This document shows, in pieces, positions 36,461 through 44,980 of a stretch of 64,000 bases of DNA (position 1 is the first letter of the stretch; each line of letters opens with the position of its first letter). The translations under genes and the position numbers were made by a program. The stretch lies in assembly GCA_964552205.1 (NCBI GenBank), contig CAZKFT010000004.1:32856-96855 (forward strand), written 5' to 3'. The notes below the pieces were generated by a model, which saw only the letters and a program-made list of their open reading frames with translations, was not told the origin of the DNA and ran no database searches. This DNA is from JAIVGZ01 sp964552205. Lineage in GTDB: Bacteria; Pseudomonadota; Gammaproteobacteria; Natronospirales; JAIVGZ01.

Positions 36461-37644
36461 TGTTTGATCCGCTGCATCGCTTCTGCGCACGCACCAACGG
36501 AAGGCACCAAGGAAATGCGCACATAACCCTCCCCGGGATCGCCTTCTGGCGTTGTCCGCGACAAATAACTTCCCGGCAACACGGTCAGGTTCTGCTCGCG
36601 GAACAGTTCCCGCGTGAACCCCTCGTCATCTCCGCCCGGCACCGGGACCCAGAGGTAGAACGCAGCTGCTGGCCGCTGCACTGGCATAACACCGTCAAGG
36701 ATGCGCATCGCATCGTCGAATTTGCTGCGATACAAAGCGCGGTTCTCAACCACATGGGCTTCGTCGCTCCAGGCGGGAATGGACGCGAGCTGTGTAGGAA
36801 TGGGCACCGCGCAGCCATGATAGGTCCGGTACAAACGAAACTTCGCCATGATCGCCGCATCACCTGCGACGAATCCGGAACGCAGGCCGGGGACATTGGA
36901 ACGCTTGGACAAGGAGTGGAACACCACGCAGCGCTCGAAGCCATCGCGCCCGGTCTGCTGGCACACTTCCAGCAAACCCAGCGGCGGGTTCGCCTCATCG
37001 TCATACAGTTCGGAGTAACACTCATCCGAGGCGATGACGAAGTCATGGGTATCCGCGAGCGCTATGAGGCGTTCATAGAACGCACGGTCGAGCACAGCGC
37101 CCGTCGGGTTTCCCGGTGAACAGATGTATACGAGTTGGCACCGCTTCCACACCGCCTCGGGCACAGCCTCCAGATCAGGGGTGAAGCCGTGCGACGCCAC
37201 CGTATTCAAATAATAGGGCTCGGCGCCAGCCAGCAAGGCCGCGCCCTCATAGATTTGATAGAACGGGTTTGGCATGGCGACAAGCGGCGCGGGCTTGCTG
37301 CGGTCCACCACCGCCTGCGCGAATGCGAACAGTCCCTCACGCGTACCGTTGACCGGTAACACATGTCGGGCAGGGTCCACGGCGCCGACCCCAAGTTTGA
37401 AACGTCGCGTGAGCCAAGCGGCAATGGCCTCGCGCAATTCCGGTAACCCCAACGCCATCGGATAACTCCCGAGTCCTTCCAGTTGCTGGCGCAAGGCCTC
37501 CAGCACGAACTCGGGTGGTGCGTGGCGCGGTTCACCGATGGACAGAGCGATATGTTCCAGCCCAGCTGGCGGCATGACACCCTGCTTCAGGTCGGCCAAA
37601 CGTTCGAATGGATAAGGATGGAGTTTGTCGAGGTCCGGGTTCAT
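36436..37644 (-). CDS. dapC: Succinyldiaminopimelate transaminase
   Basis: 402 aa, fold-type I PLP aminotransferase of lysine/peptidoglycan precursor synthesis. Seen: LSIGEPRHAPP, NGTREGLFAFAQAVVD, PNPFYQIYEGAALLAGA, YICSPGNPTGAVLD, ASDECYSELYDDE and the PLP lysine in FHSLSKRSNVPGLRSGFVAGD. The annotation as DapC rests on these motifs plus divergent dapD and nearby dapE. ATG at 37644 lies 8 nt after a TAGAAT box. The last seven residues are encoded by a REP. Confidence 0.92.
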   Translation of the reverse strand: MNPDLDKLHPYPFERLADLKQGVMPPAGLEHIALSIGEPRHAPPEFVLEALRQQLEGLGSYPMALGLPELREAIAAWLTRRFKLGVGAVDPARHVLPVNGTREGLFAFAQAVVDRSKPAPLVAMPNPFYQIYEGAALLAGAEPYYLNTVASHGFTPDLEAVPEAVWKRCQLVYICSPGNPTGAVLDRAFYERLIALADTHDFVIASDECYSELYDDEANPPLGLLEVCQQTGRDGFERCVVFHSLSKRSNVPGLRSGFVAGDAAIMAKFRLYRTYHGCAVPIPTQLASIPAWSDEAHVVENRALYRSKFDDAMRILDGVMPVQRPAAAFYLWVPVPGGDDEGFTRELFREQNLTVLPGSYLSRTTPEGDPGEGYVRISLVPSVGACAEAMQRIKQFAGTYLR

Positions 37645-37650
37645 GGTCCG

Positions 37651-37678
37651 CGATTCTACCCTCATTCGGGTAGAATCG
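37651..37678. promoter_or_regulatory. Perfect palindrome between divergent dapC and dapD
   Basis: CGATTCTACCC-TCATTC-GGGTAGAATCG, 11-bp perfect arms and a 6-nt centre. Each arm carries a TAGAAT -10-like hexamer facing outward, ending 8 nt before the dapC ATG (37644) and 8 nt before the dapD ATG (37685). No good -35 seen. It may be a two-way promoter, an operator, or both. Confidence 0.55.
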
Positions 37679-37684
37679 AGCCCC

Positions 37685-38509
37685 ATGGACACCCTCAGAG
37701 ACACCATCGAAACCGCCTTCGAGCAGCGCCAGGACTTCAGCCCGGAACGTTGTCCGGACGACATCAGAAACGCGGTCAGTGCGGTCCTTGCCGGACTGGA
37801 CAGCGGCGAGCTCCGGGTTGCGGAAAAGACCAGCGGCGCGTGGCAGGTGAACGAATGGGTGAAGAAAGCCGTCCTGCTCAGCTTCCGCATCACCGCCAAC
37901 CAGGTCATTGATGGCGGCTTCACGCGGTTCTGGGACAAAGTCCCGCTGAAACATGCCGCCCATGATGCCGAGGCGTTCGCGCGTGAAGGTGTGAGGGTGG
38001 TGCCGCATGCGGTAGTACGGCACGGCGCTTACATCGAACCCGATGTCGTGCTCATGCCCTCCTACGTCAACATCGGGGCGCGCATCGGGCGTGGCACCAT
38101 GATCGATACCTGGGCCACGGTCGGTTCATGCGCACAGATCGGCGCCCATGTGCACATTTCAGGTGGGGTCGGCATCGGTGGCGTACTCGAACCACTGCAG
38201 GCCGCGCCCACCATCATCGAGGACAATTGCTTCGTCGGCGCGCGCTCGGAAATTGTCGAGGGGGTGATTGTCGAAGAAGGCGCTGTCATTTCCATGGGCG
38301 TGTACATCGGCCAGAGCACGCGCATCTATGATCGCGAGCGGGACGAAGTGATTTATGGTCGCGTACCGGCAGGCGCTGTGGTCGTGCCGGGGTCACTACC
38401 CTCCTCGGAAGGGCGTTGCTCCTTGTATGCCGCCATCATCGTCAAGCGCGTGGATGCCAAGACCAAGGCCAAGGTCGGCATCAACGAATTGCTCCGGAAC
38501 GCCAAATGA
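37685..38509 (+). CDS. dapD: 2,3,4,5-tetrahydropyridine-2,6-dicarboxylate N-succinyltransferase
   Basis: 274 aa, same length as E. coli DapD. Succinylates tetrahydrodipicolinate. N-terminal helical domain, then left-handed beta-helix (about 100-240: VLMPSYVNIGARIGRGTMIDTWATVGSCAQIGAHVHISGGVGIGGV), ending KVGINELLRNAK. The start follows a palindromic promoter-like element. The final 31 nt reappear after the N gap as an assembly duplicate. Confidence 0.97.
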   Translation: MDTLRDTIETAFEQRQDFSPERCPDDIRNAVSAVLAGLDSGELRVAEKTSGAWQVNEWVKKAVLLSFRITANQVIDGGFTRFWDKVPLKHAAHDAEAFAREGVRVVPHAVVRHGAYIEPDVVLMPSYVNIGARIGRGTMIDTWATVGSCAQIGAHVHISGGVGIGGVLEPLQAAPTIIEDNCFVGARSEIVEGVIVEEGAVISMGVYIGQSTRIYDRERDEVIYGRVPAGAVVVPGSLPSSEGRCSLYAAIIVKRVDAKTKAKVGINELLRNAK

Positions 38510-38512
38510 TTG

Positions 38513-38885
38513 GTTCTCGCAGAGCCGCCGAGANNNNNNNNNNNNNNNNNNNNNNNNNNNNNNNNNNNNNNNNNNNNNNNNNNNNNNNNNNNNNNNNNNN
38601 NNNNNNNNNNNNNNNNNNNNNNNNNNNNNNNNNCATCAACGAATTGCTCCGGAACGCCAAATGATTGGTTCTCGCAGAGCCGCCGAGACAGACTTCTCTC
38701 GCAGAGCCGCGGAGACGCAGAGAAGAGATAGTGAAAGGATAAAAGATTGCTCTCGCAGAGGACGCGGAGGCACCACCACAGACTCTTATCATTCATCTTT
38801 GTATTTTTCTTTCCTTTGCGTTCTCTGCGTTCTCTGCGAGAAATCATCTTTTTTCTTTCCCCGCGGCTCTGCGGCTCTGCGAGAG
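38513..38885. repeat. Intergenic CGCAGAG repeat array R3 (dapD/dapE), with assembly gap
   Basis: Forward units begin TTCTCGCAGAG (38514, repeated after the gap at 38669), TCTCTCGCAGAG (about 38696) and GCTCTCGCAGAG (about 38750); two reverse units end GCGAGAAA (about 38845) and GCGAGAG (38885). The right end stops 9 nt before the dapE ATG and may supply its GAGAG ribosome-binding sequence. Confidence 0.85.
38534..38633. other. 100-N scaffold gap, probably false
   Basis: Exactly 100 N. The 55 bases before it (38479-38533) are identical to the 55 bases after it (38634-38688), including the end of dapD. This is the signature of two contigs sharing a k=55 end; the true sequence probably has one copy and no gap. 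Confidence 0.9.
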
Positions 38886-38894
38886 TAACCAGAC

Positions 38895-40028
38895 ATGAGT
38901 GAAACACTCGACCTCGCGTGTGACCTGATCCGGCGACCGTCGGTGACGCCGGACCAGGCCGGCTGCCTAGACCTTATCGCCGCGCGACTTGAGGCCATCG
39001 GCTTCACCTGCGAGTGGATGCGATTCGGAGAGGTCGACAATCTGTGGGCGCGACGCGGCACAGAGCACCCGGTGCTCGCGCTCGCAGGGCATGTGGATGT
39101 TGTACCAACTGGCCCCGTCGAGAATTGGAGCACACCTCCGTTCGAACCCACACTCAAGGATGGCTGGTTGCACGGGCGCGGCGCGGCGGACATGAAGGGT
39201 GGGCTTGCCGGACTGGTGACCGCGACGGAACGTTTTATTGCCGCCCACCCCGACCATCAAGGCTCACTCGCGTTCCTGCTCACCGCGGACGAGGAAGGTC
39301 CGTCCATTGACGGCACCCGTAAGGTCATGGCCGCGTTGCAGGCACGTGGCGAAAAAATCGACTGGTGCCTGCTTGGTGAACCCTCAAGCCGGGAGCGCGG
39401 CGGAGATGTCCTGCGCAATGGTCGTCGCGGGTCCCTCAACGGCCTGGTCACCATTCACGGCGTGCAGGGCCATGTAGCCTACCCCGCCCTAGCGTCGAAT
39501 CCCGTCCACAAGTTGGCGCCGGCCTTGTCGGAGTTGTGTTCCATCGAGTGGGACAGGGGCAATGCGCATTTTCCACCGACCAGCCTACAGATCTCCAACC
39601 TCAATGCCGGCACTGGCGCGGACAACATCATCCCCGGCTCCGCCTCGCTCATGTTCAACATCCGCTTCTCGACGGAATGGACAGTGCAGCGCTTGCAGGA
39701 ACGCATCATCGATTTGCTGGACCGTCACGGGCTCGAGTACGACATCAAATGGCATATCTCGGGCGAACCATTCCTGACCGCGGGTGGACCGCTACTGGAT
39801 GCGACCCGCGAGGCACTCAAGGAAATCGTCGGTATCGAACCGGTCGTGGACACGGGTGGTGGAACCTCGGATGGCCGCCATATCGCTCCCACTGGCACTG
39901 AAGTCATCGAGTTGGGGCCGGTGAACGCCACCATCCACAAGATTGACGAGAAGGTGCGGGTTGACGAGCTGGATGAACTTTCCCTGGTGTACGAGCGGGT
40001 CCTAACCAAGCTTCTCAAGAACCGGTAG
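38895..40028 (+). CDS. dapE: Succinyl-diaminopimelate desuccinylase
   Basis: 377 aa. M20 dizinc hydrolase releasing succinate to give LL-DAP. Zinc ligands: LALAGHVDVVPTGP (His, about 68), GRGAADMKGGLAG (Asp), LTADEEGPSIDGT (Glu pair), GEPSS and near-terminal GPVNATIHKIDEKV (His). The C-terminal TGGGTSDGRHIA block is typical. Completes a dapC-dapD-dapE lysine group. Confidence 0.97.
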   Translation: MSETLDLACDLIRRPSVTPDQAGCLDLIAARLEAIGFTCEWMRFGEVDNLWARRGTEHPVLALAGHVDVVPTGPVENWSTPPFEPTLKDGWLHGRGAADMKGGLAGLVTATERFIAAHPDHQGSLAFLLTADEEGPSIDGTRKVMAALQARGEKIDWCLLGEPSSRERGGDVLRNGRRGSLNGLVTIHGVQGHVAYPALASNPVHKLAPALSELCSIEWDRGNAHFPPTSLQISNLNAGTGADNIIPGSASLMFNIRFSTEWTVQRLQERIIDLLDRHGLEYDIKWHISGEPFLTAGGPLLDATREALKEIVGIEPVVDTGGGTSDGRHIAPTGTEVIELGPVNATIHKIDEKVRVDELDELSLVYERVLTKLLKNR

Positions 40029-40045
40029 GAGCGACGTATCACAAT

Positions 40046-40099
40046 ATGGCGGCACCGCTGGACAAGACCTTCGACTGGACCCTGCGCGACGGGACGCCG
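40046..40099 (+). other. Duplicate 5' fragment of the GNAT gene (assembly artefact)
   Basis: These 54 bases (with the preceding T, 55) are identical to 40200-40254 on the other side of the N gap and encode the same first 18 residues of the acetyltransferase. Best read as a contig overlap, not a second gene. Confidence 0.88.
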
Positions 40100-40199
40100 N
40101 NNNNNNNNNNNNNNNNNNNNNNNNNNNNNNNNNNNNNNNNNNNNNNNNNNNNNNNNNNNNNNNNNNNNNNNNNNNNNNNNNNNNNNNNNNNNNNNNNNN
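40100..40199. other. 100-N scaffold gap, probably false
   Basis: Exactly 100 N flanked by an identical 55-base sequence on each side (40045-40099 and 40200-40254). Collapsing one copy and the N run would put the acetyltransferase start 18 nt after the dapE stop. Confidence 0.9.
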
Positions 40200-40200
40200 T

Positions 40201-40806
40201 ATGGCGGCACCGCTGGACAAGACCTTCGACTGGACCCTGCGCGACGGGACGCCGATTACCGTGCGCCCCATACGGCCCGACGACAAGGACCGCTTGCAGG
40301 CGGCGGTCCCTCATATCTCCGCCGAGAACCTCTACCGTCGGTTTTTCATGCCGGTAGTTCAGCTGTCCGAGCAACAACTTCGTTTTCTCACCGAGGTTGA
40401 CCAAGTCCATCACATTGCCTGGCTGGCAGTCGCACGCGATGAACCTGGGCAGCCACTGGTCGGCGTTGCGCGTTGCGTGGAGTTCGAGGAAGAACCGCAT
40501 GTATCGGAATCGGCCATCTTGGTGGTCGATGCCTATCAGAAGCGTGGAGCAGGTGTATTACTTCTCGCGGTCTTGTCCATCGCCGCAGCTCACCAGGGTA
40601 TTCAGGTGTTGCGCTCGTTCACATTTGAAGAAAACCTCCCCTTTCTCAACACCATGATGCATCTTGGTGCCAAAACACGCTGGGAGTATTCCAATGTGAG
40701 GCGTGTAGATTTCCCGGTCTATGCAGACGCCAATAATGTCCCGGATGGCGAGCGAACCACTCCTTTCCGCGAGGTACTCGCCCTGATTGCGCAGCGACTG
40801 GCATAA
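40201..40806 (+). CDS. GNAT-family N-acetyltransferase
   Basis: 201 aa. Acetyl-CoA-dependent acetyltransferase of unknown substrate. N-terminal LRDGTPITVRPIRPDDKDRLQ and YRRFFMP are typical of the GNAT subgroup related to protein acetyltransferase C-terminal domains; the acetyl-CoA loop is SAILVVDAYQKRGAGVLLLAVL (about 100-120, Q/RxxGxG/A-like). Downstream of dapE and 7 nt before dsbB. No residue reveals whether it acts on protein, amine or antibiotic. Confidence 0.8.
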   Translation: MAAPLDKTFDWTLRDGTPITVRPIRPDDKDRLQAAVPHISAENLYRRFFMPVVQLSEQQLRFLTEVDQVHHIAWLAVARDEPGQPLVGVARCVEFEEEPHVSESAILVVDAYQKRGAGVLLLAVLSIAAAHQGIQVLRSFTFEENLPFLNTMMHLGAKTRWEYSNVRRVDFPVYADANNVPDGERTTPFREVLALIAQRLA

Positions 40807-40813
40807 TCCGCGC

Positions 40814-41314
40814 ATGAACGGAGACTTCCTGCCCCGCCCCCGACGCCTGTTTGCCTTTGCCGCCGCCTTCTGTGGGGGTCTGCTGGCCTATGCCTACTTC
40901 TCCCAATACGCGCTGGGCTACGAGCCCTGCCCGCTCTGCATTTTCCAGCGCATCGCCGTTTTCGCGACAGGTCTCGTCTGTCTGGCAGCTGCCATCCACG
41001 GCCCCGGGCGGACCGGTCAGCGCATCTACGGAATCTTCACCACCCTGTTCGCCGCCGCCGGCGCCGGGATTGCCGCACGTCATGTCTGGATACAGAACCT
41101 GCCGCCCGACCAGGTGCCCGACTGCGGGCCAGGACTCGAGTACATATTCGATGTGTTCCCGGCGTGGGAGGCACTGCAACTGGTGTTCCGCGGATCCGGA
41201 GAATGCGCCGAGGTGGACTGGGCCCTGCTGGGGTTGTCCATGCCGGGGTGGGTCTTGATCTGCTGTGTGTTGCTGGCGGGCTTCGGGGTAGTCAACGGGT
41301 TTCGTCGAAACTGA
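40814..41314 (+). CDS. dsbB: Disulfide bond formation protein DsbB
   Basis: 166 aa, four membrane segments. Oxidises periplasmic DsbA and passes electrons to quinone. The quinone-side CPLC motif is at residues 39-42 (EPCPLCIFQR) and the periplasmic pair is Cys104 and Cys131, matching E. coli spacing. Start at 40814 is taken because it precedes the first membrane helix directly. No dsbA nearby. Confidence 0.94.
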   Translation: MNGDFLPRPRRLFAFAAAFCGGLLAYAYFSQYALGYEPCPLCIFQRIAVFATGLVCLAAAIHGPGRTGQRIYGIFTTLFAAAGAGIAARHVWIQNLPPDQVPDCGPGLEYIFDVFPAWEALQLVFRGSGECAEVDWALLGLSMPGWVLICCVLLAGFGVVNGFRRN

Positions 41315-41608
41315 TCTCTCGCAGAGCCGGAGAGAGCAGAAAAAGAAGTATCTCGCAGAGCCGCAGAGACGCGGAGAAAGAAAAAGACAGGAATAAAAGA
41401 TTTTTCTCGCAGAGAACGCAGAGGCCGCAGAGAAAAGATAAAGGCAGAATTAAAATATTTTGTTCTCGCAAAGCCGCAAAGACGCAAAGAACAAAAAAGA
41501 CTTAAAAAAGATTAGTTTTATTATTTTTAGTCTTCTCTCTGCGTTCTCTGCGTACTCTGCGAGAACTTTCTTTTGTCTTTCTCCGCGCCTCCGCGGCTCT
41601 GCGAGAAC
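41315..41608. repeat. Intergenic CGCAGAG repeat array R4 (dsbB/acr3)
   Basis: Fills the whole 295-bp gap between the convergent dsbB and acr3 stops. Four forward units (start about 41316, 41350, 41404, 41462; the last an A-variant CTCGCAAAGCCGCAAAG) and two reverse units (ending about 41565 and 41608). The left edge touches the dsbB TGA and the right edge the acr3 TAG. Confidence 0.9.
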
Positions 41609-41609
41609 T

Positions 41610-42626
41610 CTAGAACCATCGTTTCTTGAGCCACAAGGCCACGCTGACCAAGCCGATCAGCACCGGCACTTCCACCAGTGGCCCGATGACAGTTGCAAAG
41701 GCAACGCCTGACCCCAGACCGAACGCTGCGATGGCCACCGCAATCGCCAGTTCGAAATTGTTGCTGGCAGCCGTGAACGACAGGCTCGTGGTGCGCTCGT
41801 AATCCGCACCGAGGAAGCGTCCCATGGCGAAACTGATGAGAAACATCACCACGAAATAGATGGCGAGCGGCAACGCGATCCTCAACACATCCACGGGAAG
41901 TTGCAGGACCATGTTCCCCTTGAGTGAGAACATCGCCAGGATGGTGAACAGAAGCGCGACCAATGTGAGGGGAGCGATTCGCGGTACGAAGACATTGTCA
42001 TACCATTCGGCTCCCCTCCTGGGACGCAGAAAGTGCCGTGTCGCCCACCCAGCACCGAAGGGAATGCCGAGATAGATGAACACTGCCTGGGCAATGGTCC
42101 AGAACGACACATCCACGATGCTGCCCTGCAGACCGAACAGCGGTGGTAGCACCGTCAGGAACACCCACGCGTAAAGCGAGAAGAACAACAGCTGGAAAAG
42201 GCTGTTGAAGGCCACAAGACCCGCTACATACTCGTTACTGCCACCGGCGAGTGTGTTCCAGACAATCACCATCGCGATGCAGCGGGCCAGACCGATGAGA
42301 ATCACGCCGGTCATGTACTCGGGGTGCCCCGAAAGGAAGACCACAGCCAAGCCGAACATCAACACCGGACCGATGACCCAGTTCTGGATCAGCGACAGCA
42401 GAAGAATACGCCGATCGGCGAACACCTGGGGGAGTGCCTCGTAGCGGACCCGCGCCAAAGGCGGATACATCATGACGATGAGCCCGACCGCAATCAGGAG
42501 GTTGGTATCGCCGATGCTGAACCGCGACAAAGCCGACGGCAGGTCCGTGAAAAAGGACCCCAGTGCCACGCCGGCCGCCATGGCCGCAAAAATCCAGACC
42601 GTCAGGTACCGATCGAGAAAACCCAT
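41610..42626 (-). CDS. acr3: Arsenite efflux permease, ACR3 family
   Basis: 338 aa, about 10 membrane segments. Exports arsenite. The key family Cys lies in GLARCIAMVIVWNTLAGGSNEY (Cys116), and the second signature is SLSFTAASNNFELAIAVAIAAFG with GPLVEVPVLIG near the C-terminus (conserved Glu). Follows arsC on the same strand, separated by a REP. No arsR regulator is visible. Confidence 0.94.
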   Translation of the reverse strand: MGFLDRYLTVWIFAAMAAGVALGSFFTDLPSALSRFSIGDTNLLIAVGLIVMMYPPLARVRYEALPQVFADRRILLLSLIQNWVIGPVLMFGLAVVFLSGHPEYMTGVILIGLARCIAMVIVWNTLAGGSNEYVAGLVAFNSLFQLLFFSLYAWVFLTVLPPLFGLQGSIVDVSFWTIAQAVFIYLGIPFGAGWATRHFLRPRRGAEWYDNVFVPRIAPLTLVALLFTILAMFSLKGNMVLQLPVDVLRIALPLAIYFVVMFLISFAMGRFLGADYERTTSLSFTAASNNFELAIAVAIAAFGLGSGVAFATVIGPLVEVPVLIGLVSVALWLKKRWF

Positions 42627-42644
42627 TTACCAAACCTTCTTGTG

Positions 42645-42704
42645 ATGTGGGAGCGGCCCTGCCCTGCCTGCCGAAGTCTTGGCGAAGGCAGGTGGCCGCG
42701 AATC
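42645..42704. repeat. Long-hairpin REP variant between arsC and acr3
   Basis: GATGTGGGAGCGGCCCTGCC head and GGCAGGTGGCCGCGAATCC tail, with inner CTGCCTGCCGAAG...GGCGAAGGCAG stem. Related to copies at 36404 and 51793. Could form a strong stem in the arsC-acr3 transcript. Confidence 0.8.
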
Positions 42705-42711
42705 CAGGATT

Positions 42712-43098
42712 CTACAGCCGCCCGATAAGGTCCATCACCCGGCGTTCGATGTCATCCCGCACCCGCCGAAAGTCGGCGTCAATCATGTTTTTGGGGTCAT
42801 CGATGCTCCAGTCCTCGCGGTGCTTGGCGTTCACCAGCGGACACTCATCCCCGCAACCCATGGTGATGGCGTAGTCGTACTCGACATCCGGGATGTCGTC
42901 GAGGCCTTTGGACTGATGCGTGGTGAGGTCATAGTCGCGCTCAGCCATGAACTGGATGGCCCGCTCGTTGACCTTGCCGGACGGGCGGCTCCCGGAACTG
43001 TATGCCTCGACGCCGAAGCCATGCATACGCATGAAGGCTTCCGCCATTTGGGAGCGGTTGGAGTTCTCGATACAGACGAATAGGACGCGCTTGGTCAT
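42712..43098 (-). CDS. arsC: Arsenate reductase, low-molecular-weight phosphatase type
   Basis: 128 aa. Reduces arsenate to arsenite. The P-loop is CIENSNRSQMAEAF (Cys9, Arg15), and a second redox pair Cys82/Cys86 occurs in TMGCGDECPLV, with a flexible DWSIDDP segment. This indicates the thioredoxin-coupled class (S. aureus pI258-like), although there the spacing of the pair is wider. Upstream of acr3, the matching exporter. Confidence 0.93.
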   Translation of the reverse strand: MTKRVLFVCIENSNRSQMAEAFMRMHGFGVEAYSSGSRPSGKVNERAIQFMAERDYDLTTHQSKGLDDIPDVEYDYAITMGCGDECPLVNAKHREDWSIDDPKNMIDADFRRVRDDIERRVMDLIGRL

Positions 43099-43117
43099 GA
43101 GGGGATTTTACCTGTTT

Positions 43118-43382
43118 TCTCTCGCAGAGCCGCAGAGACGCGGAGAAAAGATAAAGAATGTTCTCGCAGAGTACGCGGAGAACGCAGAGAGAAGACTAAA
43201 AATAATAAAACTGAGTTCTTTATTTTTAAATTCTTTTTTCTTTGCGGCTTTGCGGCTTTGCGAGAAAAAACCTTTTATTTCTGTCTTTATCTTTTCTCTG
43301 CGGTCTCTGCGCTCTCTGCGAGAAAACAATCCTTTTAATCCTGTCTTAATCTTTTCTCCGCGTCTCTGCGTCTCCGCGAGAG
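43118..43382. repeat. Intergenic CGCAGAG repeat array R5 (arsC/phoU)
   Basis: Two forward units (TCTCTCGCAGAG about 43119; GTTCTCGCAGAG about 43160) and three reverse units ending GCGAGAAA (about 43266), GCGAGAAA (about 43324) and GCGAGAG (43382). The right edge adjoins the phoU stop codon. It separates the pst operon from the arsenic genes. Confidence 0.9.
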
Positions 43383-44117
43383 TCACTCCTCTTCCTGGTC
43401 GGAACCTTCGGCTACCTTTTTCTCCATCTCTTCGACCGTGGAATGACGCACATCGTCACCCTGCACGAGGTAGATGACATTCTCGCCGATGTTTCGGGCA
43501 TGATCACCGATGCGCTCCAGCGCACGCGCAGCCCACATCACATCCACCGCACGGCGGATGTTGCGCCCGTCCTCCAGCATCATGGTCATCTGCTGGCGCA
43601 GGATGGCTTCGTATTCGCGATCCACCTTGGTGTCCTCGCGTGCGACCGCGACCGCCAGTCCGGTATCCAGACGGACGAATGCATCCAACGAGTCCCGCAC
43701 CATCTGACGGCAATGGGTGCCCAGGTTCTCGATTTCAACGTAGCCGTTCTGCGGCGGCTCCATGGCCGACAGCGTCTTGGCGAGCTTGCCGATCTTCTCG
43801 GCTTCGTCGCCAACGCGCTCGAGGTCAGTGATGACCTTCGAGATGGCCAGCACCAACCTCAGGTCCGAGGCCGCCGGCTGGCGGCGCGCGATGATGCGGA
43901 AGCATTCCCTGTCAATGGCGATCTCGAGCTCGTTGACCTGCTCATCGTCCTCGATGACCTTCTGCCCCAGCTCGCTGTCGCGATCCACCAGCGCACGGAC
44001 GGCGTCCGAAATCATCTGTTCGACCACGCCGCCCATCGCGAGCACGCGGTTGCGGACGGCTTCCAGTTCCTTGTTGAACTGTTGCGAGATGTGTTTGTCG
44101 AGATGCAGTTTGTCCAT
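43383..44117 (-). CDS. phoU: Phosphate signalling regulator PhoU
   Basis: 244 aa. Links the Pst transporter to PhoR and keeps the Pho regulon off when phosphate is plentiful. Two three-helix repeats carry the metal-cluster consensus E/DxxxD (MISDAVRALVDRDSELGQKVIEDDEQVNELE; and DRVGDEAEKIGKLAK; ERIGDHARNIGENVIYLV). An acidic tail (GSDQEEE) ends the protein. Last gene of pstSCAB-phoU; 9 nt after pstB. Confidence 0.97.
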   Translation of the reverse strand: MDKLHLDKHISQQFNKELEAVRNRVLAMGGVVEQMISDAVRALVDRDSELGQKVIEDDEQVNELEIAIDRECFRIIARRQPAASDLRLVLAISKVITDLERVGDEAEKIGKLAKTLSAMEPPQNGYVEIENLGTHCRQMVRDSLDAFVRLDTGLAVAVAREDTKVDREYEAILRQQMTMMLEDGRNIRRAVDVMWAARALERIGDHARNIGENVIYLVQGDDVRHSTVEEMEKKVAEGSDQEEE

Positions 44118-44126
44118 GTTCGCCTC

Positions 44127-44969
44127 TTAGCCGTAACGGCCGGTGATGTAGTCTTCGGTGGCCTTCTTCTTCGGTTTCGTGAAGATCGAGACCGTGTCGT
44201 CGTATTCGACCAGGTCACCCAGATACATGTACGCAGTGTAATCCGAAACACGAGCTGCCTGCTGCATGTTGTGGGTGACGATGACGATGGTGTAGTCGTT
44301 CTTCAGCTCGTAGATGAGCTCCTCGATCTTGGCGGTGGAAATAGGGTCGAGCGCGGAGGCCGGCTCGTCCAGCAGGATAATCTCCGGCTCGATGGCGATG
44401 GCACGCGCGATGACCAATCTCTGCTGCTGACCACCCGACAGCCCATAGGCATTATCATCCAGGCGGTTCTTCACTTCATTCCACAAGGCTGCGCGTTTGA
44501 GGGAGTGCTCCACCACCTCATCCAGCTTGCGCCGGTCGTTCACGCCCTGCAGGCGCAAGCCATAGGCCACATTCTCATAGATGGACTTCGGGAAGGGGTT
44601 GGGCTTCTGGAACACCATGCCGACATTACGGCGCAGCTCCGCGACATCCACGGCGTTGTTGTGGATATCATCGCCGTTGATGATGATCTCGCCCTCGATG
44701 CGGCAGATGTCGATGAGGTCGTTGAGCCGATTGAAGCAGCGCAGCAAGGTGGACTTGCCACAGCCGGACGGGCCGATGAACGCCGTCACACGCTTCTCAG
44801 GGATGCGCATGTTGATGTTTTTGAGCGCTTGGGTGGCACCGTAATACAGATTGAGGTTCTTGACCTCAATCGCTGTCTTCTCGGAGGAGAGTCTCAGCTT
44901 TCGCTCAGAGCCTCCCTTGAAGACCGAAGGATCCACCGCGTGTGTCATGACTTGGTTGGTTTCGTTCAT
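44127..44969 (-). CDS. pstB: Phosphate ABC transporter ATP-binding protein PstB
   Basis: 280 aa. Walker A GPSGCGKSTLLRC (about 68), signature LSGGQQQRLVIARAIA (about 175), Walker B IILLDEPASALDP, H-loop IVTHNMQQAARVSD. PstB-specific features are NLYYGATQALKNINM and KPNPFPKSIYENVAYGLRLQG. It has about 30 extra N-terminal residues compared with E. coli, as in pseudomonads. Confidence 0.98.
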   Translation of the reverse strand: MNETNQVMTHAVDPSVFKGGSERKLRLSSEKTAIEVKNLNLYYGATQALKNINMRIPEKRVTAFIGPSGCGKSTLLRCFNRLNDLIDICRIEGEIIINGDDIHNNAVDVAELRRNVGMVFQKPNPFPKSIYENVAYGLRLQGVNDRRKLDEVVEHSLKRAALWNEVKNRLDDNAYGLSGGQQQRLVIARAIAIEPEIILLDEPASALDPISTAKIEELIYELKNDYTIVIVTHNMQQAARVSDYTAYMYLGDLVEYDDTVSIFTKPKKKATEDYITGRYG

Positions 44970-44980
44970 TCGTTATTGCC

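Noticed and set aside
37532..38023. Minus-strand open frame over the dapC-dapD promoter region
   Set aside because: Antisense to dapD and overlapping the dapC start; not supported by motifs.
38634..38664. Second short dapD-like fragment
   Set aside because: Identical to the dapD 3' end and part of the 55-nt assembly duplicate.
40046..40254. Tandem duplication of the 5' end of an acetyltransferase gene
   Set aside because: The duplicate is exactly 55 nt and sits on both sides of a 100-N run, the same as at dapD; a contig overlap explains both.
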